Assembly (NCBI GenBank): GCA_030040175.1
Contig: JASHUF010000262.1
Location: 1 to 6,107, forward strand
DNA: 6,107 bases
Source: Acidobacteriaceae bacterium
GTDB lineage: Bacteria; Acidobacteriota; Terriglobia; Terriglobales; Acidobacteriaceae
Direction: 5' to 3'
Shown here: piece by piece, positions 1-4,968 of the stretch
How the letters are laid out: each line of letters opens with the position of its first letter
How positions within the stretch are numbered: position 1 is the stretch's first letter
Translations under genes and position numbers: made by a program
Notes under the pieces: generated by a model
Told to the model about the DNA's origin: nothing
Database searches by the model: none
Seen by the model: only the letters and a program-made list of their open reading frames with translations

Positions 1-1193
1 CGGGGATGATGGCTGATGCCGTCCGGACTCCTCAGGAAGAGCATGGCCGAGGGCACGCGCGCCGCCATCACCATGGCGTCGTGGCCAGCGCCGCTGGGCA
101 TGCGCTTCGCGGGGAAACCGCAATCCTGAAGCGACTCAGTCAACTGCGATGTGAGCCGCGGGTCCATTTCCACGGCGGGTTGATTCAATGTCTCCCGCCA
201 CGCCACTTCCACGCCGCGCTTGTGGGCCGCGCTTTGCGCGGCATGGACGAGATAACGCACCCAATGACCACGGGTGAGATTGCTCATGTGGCGAACGTCG
301 AGGGTCAACTGGACCTCGCCGGGAATGACGTTTGCGGCGTTGGGCTGCAAATCGAGCTTGCCCACGGTGGCCGCGAGCCCGAATTCTGTGCCGGCGACGG
401 ATTCAACGGCGACGATCCACTCGGCCGCGGCAGCGAGCGCGTCGCGGCGCAGACGCATGGGCGTGGTGCCGGCGTGATTGGCCTCTCCGGTAAAGCGGAA
501 CTCGAGGCGCGTCTGGCCGACGATGCCTTCGACCACGGCGAGCTGAAGATCTTCGGATTCGAGCACGGGGCCCTGCTCGATGTGCATCTCGAAGAAGCCG
601 AGCACGCCCGAGTCGCTTTTCGGATCGAGGGCCGCTTCGCCGATTTTTTCTGGATCGAGGCCGAAGGCGCGGATGGCCGCATCCATGCGCACGCCGTCCG
701 CGTCTTCCAGGGCGAGGAGGTTTTGGTCAAAGGCGCCGGCGAGGACGCTGCTGCCGAGGAAGGGAACTGCGTAACGCACGCCTTCCTCCTCGCTGAAGGC
801 GACGACTTCGAGGGCAAGCGGGACCTCCCGGTCTTTTGCGCTTTGGACCAGAACGATTTCCACGAGTTCAAGGGCCAGCGTCACGCCAAGGACGCCGTCG
901 AAGGCGCCGGCGCCGGGCACGGTATCAATGTGCGAGCCGAGGAGCAGACGGCGAGGGCCTGCGTTCGGTGGCCGCCAGAGGCCGCGCAGATTGCCGATGG
1001 CGTCGACTTGGACGGTCATGCCGAGCGCCTGCATGCGGGCCGAAAGGTGCGCGTGCACATCGCGGACGGGGGGGGTGAGGAAGCGGCGGGTCGTGCGGCC
1101 GGGCTCCTCGCTCATAAGGGCGAGGGTGCGGCACTCGGCGAGGACGCGGCGGGCGTGTGCGGCGAAATCGGGATCGGGCGAATTCCTGCTCAT
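1..1193 (-). CDS. allC: allantoate amidohydrolase (M20 family), 3'-truncated by window edge
   Basis: Probable allantoate amidohydrolase, a cytoplasmic binuclear-metal enzyme releasing ammonia and CO2 from allantoate. The frame is open for 397 codons from the ATG at 1193 to the left edge; family members are about 400-430 residues, so only a short C-terminal piece is missing. Visible motifs: GSHIDTV at 86-92 (metal His88, Asp90), AFDG at 97-100 (Asp99), SEEEG at 134-138 (catalytic and metal-binding glutamates), FFEMHIEQGP at 200-209 (His204), GEANHAGTTPM at 236-246 in the dimerisation domain, PNAANVIPGE at 284-293, GAGHDAMVM at 368-376, and GISHHP at 392-397, whose His395 fits the last metal ligand. 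The start overlaps the allantoinase stop as ATGA, implying translational coupling. The family also contains N-carbamoyl-L-amino acid hydrolases and ureidoglycolate hydrolases with the same motifs. The AllC reading rests mainly on the allB neighbour. Confidence 0.88.
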   Translation of the reverse strand, partial: MSRNSPDPDFAAHARRVLAECRTLALMSEEPGRTTRRFLTPPVRDVHAHLSARMQALGMTVQVDAIGNLRGLWRPPNAGPRRLLLGSHIDTVPGAGAFDGVLGVTLALELVEIVLVQSAKDREVPLALEVVAFSEEEGVRYAVPFLGSSVLAGAFDQNLLALEDADGVRMDAAIRAFGLDPEKIGEAALDPKSDSGVLGFFEMHIEQGPVLESEDLQLAVVEGIVGQTRLEFRFTGEANHAGTTPMRLRRDALAAAAEWIVAVESVAGTEFGLAATVGKLDLQPNAANVIPGEVQLTLDVRHMSNLTRGHWVRYLVHAAQSAAHKRGVEVAWRETLNQPAVEMDPRLTSQLTESLQDCGFPAKRMPSGAGHDAMVMAARVPSAMLFLRSPDGISHHP

Positions 1194-2611
1194 GGGCGTA
1201 CCTGGGCGACGTTTGGTGATGAGCGTGACTGCTCTGCGCCGCGCGCGGGGCCGACGACGACGCCGTCAGCGAAGACAGGCCGGCCGCGCAGCCAGGTTTC
1301 GAGCACGCGGCCGCGCAGGTGCGCGCCGAGATAGGGCGAGAGCTTGTGGCGGAAGCGCAGATCGGCGGGGGTGACTGTCCATTCCGGTTCGGGATCGAAG
1401 ACGGCAAAGTCGGCGTCGGCGCCGGGAAGGAGCGCGCCCTTGCGGCTTGTGAGGCCGGCGAGACGCGCGGGCGCGGCGGCCATCCACTCGGCCATGCGGC
1501 CGATGTCGAAATCCGCAGTCAGGCCGCGCTGGTGCATGCCGGTCCAGACAACGGGGAGCGCGAGGCCGAGCGAGGCGATGCCGCCCCAGGCCTTGTCGAA
1601 CCGGCCGAATTCCGGACGGCCCGGGTCATTGTGCTTCATCTCGGGCGGGCAGGGGGAGTGGTCGGTGGTGATCATGTCGATGAGGCCGGATTCAAGGGCG
1701 CGCCAGAGTTTTTCGCGGTTCTTTGCGTCACGGATGGGCGGGGCGCACTTGTATTCGGTGGCCTCGTCAGGGATGTCTTCGGACGCGAACCGGAGGTAGT
1801 GGGCGCAGGTTTCCACGGTGATGGGAAGGCCGCGGGTGCGGGCCTCGGCCAGAAGGGGGAGAGCCTGCGCCGTGGAGAGGTGAACAATGTGGATTCGCGT
1901 CGAGAATTCTTCTGCGAGGCGAAGCAGAAGCGTGATGGCATCGAGCTCGGCGGCATCCGGGCGCGAGGCAAGCCAGGTGGAGTAGGCGCACGGGTCGGCA
2001 TGTGCAGCGTTGAGCGTAGCGGTTGCGGCGTCAACGGGGCCGGCGACCTCGGCGTGGGCCAGCAGTGGAAGGCCGGTGCCGCGCAGATGGGGGAGCGCGA
2101 GGCGCAGATCGGATTCATTGACCCAGGCGAAGCCGGGGACGCCCGAATCAATGAGGAAGCATTTGAAGCCGGGGACGCCGGCGGCGATGAGGCCGGGAAG
2201 GGCATCGGCGTTGCCCCCCGCCGAACCACCGACCACACCGCCCCAGGCGGCCCAGTCGACATACGCCTTGCCGCGCGCGGCCTCGCGCTTGGCTTCGAGG
2301 GCTTCGGCGGTGATGGTTTCAGGGACGCAGTTGAGGGGCATGTCGACGAGGGTGGTGACGCCGCCCGAGGCCGCGGCCTGCGTGGCGGTTTCAAAGCCCT
2401 CCCACTCCGCACGGCCGGGCTCGTTGATGTGGACGTGCGTGTCGACGAGGCCGGGCAAAAGGACCACGTCGCCGAGGTCGCGCAGGCCGGCGCCGGTTGG
2501 AACGTCCTCCCAGCCGCGGAGATCGAGGATTTTCTCGCCCTCCCAAAGGAGAGTGGCAGCGCGCAGACCATCGGGCGCGCAGACCCGGGTGGAGCGGAGG
2601 GCTTGAAGCAT
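1190..2611 (-). CDS. allB: allantoinase
   Basis: Allantoinase of the cyclic amidohydrolase superfamily, which hydrolyses the hydantoin ring of allantoin to allantoate in the cytoplasm. The protein has 473 residues, a normal family length. All expected metal-site residues are in place: DTHVHINEPG at 57-66 (His59, His61), GFKCF at 148-152 (Lys150, the expected carbamylated bridging lysine), LLAHAE at 183-188 (His186), HIVHLS at 241-246 (His244) and TTDHSP at 315-320 (Asp317). Other family signatures are GGVTTLVDMPLN at 83-94, EYKCAPPIRD at 286-295 and the C-terminal GADADFAVFDP around 397-407 of the small beta domain. The frame stays open upstream to 2902, but that part runs antisense-frame through the response regulator and has no family similarity, so the ATG at 2611 is chosen. 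No convincing Shine-Dalgarno precedes it. The stop overlaps the next gene's start (ATGA). The motif set and the amidohydrolase partner favour allantoinase over dihydropyrimidinase or dihydroorotase. Confidence 0.95.
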   Translation of the reverse strand: MLQALRSTRVCAPDGLRAATLLWEGEKILDLRGWEDVPTGAGLRDLGDVVLLPGLVDTHVHINEPGRAEWEGFETATQAAASGGVTTLVDMPLNCVPETITAEALEAKREAARGKAYVDWAAWGGVVGGSAGGNADALPGLIAAGVPGFKCFLIDSGVPGFAWVNESDLRLALPHLRGTGLPLLAHAEVAGPVDAATATLNAAHADPCAYSTWLASRPDAAELDAITLLLRLAEEFSTRIHIVHLSTAQALPLLAEARTRGLPITVETCAHYLRFASEDIPDEATEYKCAPPIRDAKNREKLWRALESGLIDMITTDHSPCPPEMKHNDPGRPEFGRFDKAWGGIASLGLALPVVWTGMHQRGLTADFDIGRMAEWMAAAPARLAGLTSRKGALLPGADADFAVFDPEPEWTVTPADLRFRHKLSPYLGAHLRGRVLETWLRGRPVFADGVVVGPARGAEQSRSSPNVAQVRP

Positions 2612-2667
2612 TGTGAGATTACTTTCGCCTGCCGGGGAGGGCGAGGGCAAGAGCGGAATGCGCCGGG

Positions 2668-2687
2668 CGCACCCGCAAAAGGGTGCG
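2668..2687 (-). repeat. short perfect hairpin between response regulator and allB
   Basis: The arms CGCACCC (2668-2674) and GGGTGCG (2681-2687) are perfect reverse complements of 7 bp, with a 6-base loop. It lies in the 121-bp gap (2612-2732) between the response regulator stop and the allantoinase start. No T-run follows on either strand, so it is not a standard intrinsic terminator. It might be an mRNA processing or stability element, an attenuator, or one copy of a dispersed palindromic repeat. The rest of the gap shows no clear promoter. Confidence 0.4.
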
Positions 2688-2732
2688 GGGCGCCGCGCTC
2701 GCGCGAAGGCTGGCCCGTAGGTGCCTTGCGGA

Positions 2733-3101
2733 CTAGCGCAGGCGGCTGAGCAGATCCTGAGGATGGACGGGTTTGGCCAGGATTTCGAACTCGTAGCCCT
2801 GCGCGCGCGCCTTTTCGAGCAGATCGGCGGTGGCAGCCTGACCGGAAAAGAGCAGGATCTTGATCGAAGGCAACAAAGAACGGATGCGGACGGCCGCGTC
2901 AATTCCGTTCAAATCGGCCATGATGACATCGGAGATGAGCATGTCGGGCTGAAACGTGGGAGCCAGTTCGAGCGCTTTCTCTCCGGAGTACACGGCGCGT
3001 GCTTCAAAGCCGCTCTGATTGAGGATCATGGCCAGCGTATCGGCAATGACCCGCTCGTCGTCCGCGACCAAGACCTTTGGTTTCTGTGTGGTTTCGAGCA
3101 T
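2733..3101 (-). CDS. single-domain response regulator (receiver only)
   Basis: CheY-like stand-alone receiver domain of 122 residues, a complete fold with no output domain. It would accept a phosphoryl group from an unidentified histidine kinase and signal through protein contacts. Conserved residues are present: acidic pair Asp14-Asp15 after strand 1 (VLVADDE), phosphoacceptor Asp58 (LISDVIM), switch Ser86 (LLFSG) and Lys110 in AKPVHP. It is likely cytoplasmic. It is read in the same direction as allB, 121 bp upstream of it, but no kinase lies nearby, so a role in regulating purine catabolism is only conjecture. The AGAGGAG ribosome-binding-like sequence ends one base before the ATG, much closer than usual. 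The next in-frame Met is residue 25, which would delete the acidic pair, and no better upstream start is visible, so 3101 is kept. Confidence 0.93.
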   Translation of the reverse strand: MLETTQKPKVLVADDERVIADTLAMILNQSGFEARAVYSGEKALELAPTFQPDMLISDVIMADLNGIDAAVRIRSLLPSIKILLFSGQAATADLLEKARAQGYEFEILAKPVHPQDLLSRLR

Positions 3102-3341
3102 ACTCCTCTGGATGCTGACGGGGAATGATTGGGTGCTTAGCCAGGCGCGTTTCAGGGCGATTGCAGCGGGGCCGTTTCACTGGCCTTTCGCCTTGATGCA
3201 ATGATACCCTCGGCAAGGGAAATTCTCCTAGCCGCACAAGCCGGAAGGATTTCCTGTTCTGAGTGCACCACCGGCGCGTAAGACCGGGAGGAGGCGGACG
3301 GCAAGGCACAGGAATTCATCTGGGCGCAAGACGTACCCGCT

Positions 3342-3347
3342 ACAATC
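3342..3347 (+). promoter_or_regulatory. candidate -10 element of the ABC transporter operon
   Basis: TACAAT differs by one base from the sigma-70 consensus TATAAT. It lies about 195 bases before the ATPase start. No good -35 hexamer is seen at 16-18 bases upstream; TTCATC at 3316-3321 is 20 bases away. If real, transcription would start near 3354, just before the hairpin at 3363, giving a leader of roughly 185 nt. Confidence 0.3.
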
Positions 3348-3362
3348 CCAGGGACGAACGGA

Positions 3363-3405
3363 GGCCCCAACAAGTCTCAAGCGAGAAAGCGTGAGATTCG
3401 GGGCC
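3363..3405 (+). promoter_or_regulatory. long imperfect hairpin in the putative transporter leader
   Basis: The outer arms GGCCCC (3363-3368) and GGGGCC (3400-3405) form 6 bp. After an asymmetric internal loop (AACA opposite one C) comes a 7-bp helix of 3373-3379 with 3392-3398, including one G-T pair. An A/G mismatch, two more G-C pairs and the loop GAGAAA (3383-3388) follow. About 15 pairs in 43 bases is more than expected by chance even at this GC content. No T-tract follows, so it is not an obvious terminator. It may be a 5' mRNA structure or part of a regulatory RNA; it could also act as a DNA palindrome. Confidence 0.45.
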
Positions 3406-3426
3406 GGGCAACCCATCAGAAGCGAG

Positions 3427-3496
3427 CCGGGTGGGGATGGATGCCCGGTGCAAGCCGGCCTGCGGGGCGGGGGCGACTCAGGGCGGAGAATACGCC
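3427..3496 (+). promoter_or_regulatory. further GC-rich hairpins in the putative transporter leader
   Basis: CCGGG (3427-3431) can pair with CCCGG (3444-3448), and GGCG (3482-3485) with CGCC (3493-3496) around loop GAGAATA. An alternative helix joins CCATC (3413-3417) to GATGG (3436-3440), which is mutually exclusive with the first when nested normally. Short GC stems are common in GC-rich DNA, so only comparative data could show that these are functional. I could not match the region confidently to a known riboswitch class. Confidence 0.25.
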
Positions 3497-3528
3497 GGCG
3501 GATGCGGGTGAGGCCGGCGGTTGGGAGC

Positions 3529-3532
3529 GGAG
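3529..3532 (+). promoter_or_regulatory. ribosome binding site of the ABC ATPase gene
   Basis: GGAG lies 8 bases before the ATG at 3541. This supports that start over the in-frame GTG at 3391, which would add a 50-residue Arg/Gly-rich segment unlike any ABC protein and would place the leader hairpins within coding sequence. Confidence 0.6.
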
Positions 3533-3540
3533 AACGGCGC

Positions 3541-4968
3541 ATGCAGGAGACGGCAATCCCGAACGGGGCTGCGAATCAGTCCGTGGGCCCGGCAGCGGGC
3601 ACGGCGCCTGGGCCGAAACCGGCCTCGGAGGCGATCATCCGCGCAGAGGGAATCGAAAAGTACTACGCGCAGCCGAGCGAGAACCGCATCCAGGTGATTT
3701 CCGCCACCGACCTGAGCATCCTGCCGGGCGAGATTCTGGCGCTGCTGGGACCGTCGGGGTCGGGCAAATCGACCATGCTGCGCATGCTGACGGGGCTCTC
3801 GTGTCCCTCCGCGGGGCAGGTGTATTGGCACGGGAAGCCGATTGCGGAGGCTGAGATCAACGTCTCCATCGTTTTCCAGAGCTTTGCCCTGTTTCCGTGG
3901 CTCACCGTGCTCGAAAACGTAGAGGCACCGCTGCAGGCGAGGGGCGTGGAGCGCGAGGCGCGGCGCGCGCGCAGCATGAAGATGCTGGACACGGTGGGAC
4001 TCGACGGCTTTGAGAGCGCCTATCCAAAAGAATTGTCGGGAGGCATGCGGCAGCGGGTGGGCTTTGCGCGGGCGCTGGTGGTCGAGCCGGAGGTGCTGTT
4101 CATGGACGAGCCGTTTTCCGCGCTCGACGTGCTGACGGCCGAAAACCTGCGCAGCGAACTGCTGGAGCTGTGGCAGAAAAAGACCATGCCCACGAAGGCC
4201 ATCTTCCTGGTGACGCACAACATCGAGGAGGCGGTGCTGCTGGCCGACCGCATCATCGTACTGGGGCGGAATCCGGGGCACATCCGCACCGATTTCCGGG
4301 TGCAGCTGCCGCATCCGCGCGAGCGCAAATCCGAGGGGTTCACGCAGCTTGTGGATTACATCTACAAGGTGCTCACGCGGCCCGATGTTTCGCCGGACGA
4401 GGCGCCGGATCATCAGCACCCGGGACCGCGCGTGCGCGATCAGCGGCAAATGAAGTACCAGATGCTGCCCCACTCCCGGCCGGGCGGCGTGGCCGGGTTG
4501 CTGGAATTGCTGCTCGATAAGGGCGGGCGCGACGACATTTACCGCCTGGCCGACGACCTGGCCTTTGAGATCGACGATCTGTTGCCGATTGTCGACGCGG
4601 CGCAGCTTCTCGGCTTCCTTACCGTGGAAGAGGGTGATGCGGCCATCACTGCGGGGGGAACGGAGTTTGCGAACTCGGAGATCCTGCGGCAGAAGGAGCT
4701 GTTCCGCGACGCCGCAGTGAGCCATGTGCTGCTGCTCAGGCAGATTCGGCGCGCGCTCGAGACCAAGAGCGACCACACCGTGCCGGAAGAGTTTTTCCTT
4801 GATCTGCTGGACGAGCAGTTCAGCGAAGAGGAGGCGCTGCGGCAGATGGAGACGGCGATTGCCTGGGGCCGCTACGCGGAGATCTTCGACTTCGACGCCG
4901 GGCGGCGGCGGTTTGTGCTGCCCGACGCGCAGGAGGAAGCGGTCGCGCCCGGCGAGGACACCGAGTGA
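3541..4968 (+). CDS. NitT/TauT-type ABC transporter ATPase with C-terminal AAA-associated domain
   Basis: ATP-hydrolysing subunit of an importer related to nitrate/sulfonate/taurine systems; 475 residues, membrane-associated on the cytoplasmic side. After an Ala/Pro/Gly-rich N-terminus (about 1-30) comes the nucleotide-binding domain: Walker A GPSGSGKST at 70-78, Q-loop Gln113 (VFQSF), signature LSGGMRQR at 165-172, Walker B VLFMDEP at 185-191, D-loop SALD at 193-196 and switch His226. All catalytic residues are intact. NitT/TauT ATPases are usually about 250-280 residues. Here a further 160-170 residues (about 308-460) match the AAA-associated C-terminal domain type (Pfam AAA_assoc_C, from memory), a helical, possibly winged-helix module of unknown role seen on a subset of these ATPases. 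It may sense a ligand or regulate transport. The stop overlaps the permease start by GTGA. The substrate cannot be told from sequence; nitrate, sulfonates, ureides or other anions are all open. Confidence 0.93.
   Translation: MQETAIPNGAANQSVGPAAGTAPGPKPASEAIIRAEGIEKYYAQPSENRIQVISATDLSILPGEILALLGPSGSGKSTMLRMLTGLSCPSAGQVYWHGKPIAEAEINVSIVFQSFALFPWLTVLENVEAPLQARGVEREARRARSMKMLDTVGLDGFESAYPKELSGGMRQRVGFARALVVEPEVLFMDEPFSALDVLTAENLRSELLELWQKKTMPTKAIFLVTHNIEEAVLLADRIIVLGRNPGHIRTDFRVQLPHPRERKSEGFTQLVDYIYKVLTRPDVSPDEAPDHQHPGPRVRDQRQMKYQMLPHSRPGGVAGLLELLLDKGGRDDIYRLADDLAFEIDDLLPIVDAAQLLGFLTVEEGDAAITAGGTEFANSEILRQKELFRDAAVSHVLLLRQIRRALETKSDHTVPEEFFLDLLDEQFSEEEALRQMETAIAWGRYAEIFDFDAGRRRFVLPDAQEEAVAPGEDTE
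4954..4958 (+). promoter_or_regulatory. ribosome binding site of the permease gene
   Basis: GAGGA inside the last codons of the ATPase gene lies 6 bases before the GTG at 4965. This supports that start and translational coupling of the two subunits. Confidence 0.55.

Larger units (their letters stand above)
3102..3540. other. divergent intergenic region between response regulator and ABC operon
   Basis: This 439-bp stretch separates the minus-strand response regulator from the plus-strand transporter. Frames here give only low-complexity or Arg/Pro/Ser-rich translations with no recognisable domain, so I treat it as non-coding. The left part (3102-3300) should hold the response regulator promoter. 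A TATCAT-like hexamer lies at 3206-3201 on the minus strand, but without a convincing -35 partner. The right part (about 3340-3540) contains the candidate transporter promoter and several hairpins, listed separately. Confidence 0.6.

Noticed and set aside
6..1334. Long plus-strand open frame (442 codons) opposite allC
   Set aside because: It is fully antisense to a gene with intact M20 motifs, its translation has no recognisable domain, and long antisense frames are expected from GC-rich codon bias.
2668..2687. Intrinsic terminator after the response regulator
   Set aside because: The hairpin has no following T-run on the minus strand.
1319..2749. Long plus-strand open frame (476 codons) opposite allB
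   Set aside because: It mirrors the allantoinase codons; the Gly/Ala/Glu-rich translation resembles no family.
2612..2902. 97-codon N-terminal extension of allantoinase
   Set aside because: It overlaps the response regulator in another frame, is Arg/Pro/Ser-rich, and is not part of the family fold, which begins right after the Met at 2611.
3152..3373. 73-codon minus-strand open frame in the intergenic region
   Set aside because: No recognisable domain, no clear ribosome binding site, and composition like a random frame. A small hidden peptide cannot be fully excluded.
3421..3500. Cobalamin, TPP or guanidine riboswitch in the transporter leader
   Set aside because: The GGTGCAAGCCGGC stretch is vaguely cobalamin-like, but the B12 box is absent, and the TPP and ykkC core motifs are not found.
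3391..3540. GTG start extending the ABC ATPase by 50 residues
   Set aside because: The extension is Arg/Gly-rich without similarity, and the ATG at 3541 has a well-placed GGAG.
3478..4776. Minus-strand open frame of 432 codons opposite the ABC ATPase
   Set aside because: Antisense shadow of a gene with all ATPase motifs; His/Arg/Gln-rich translation.
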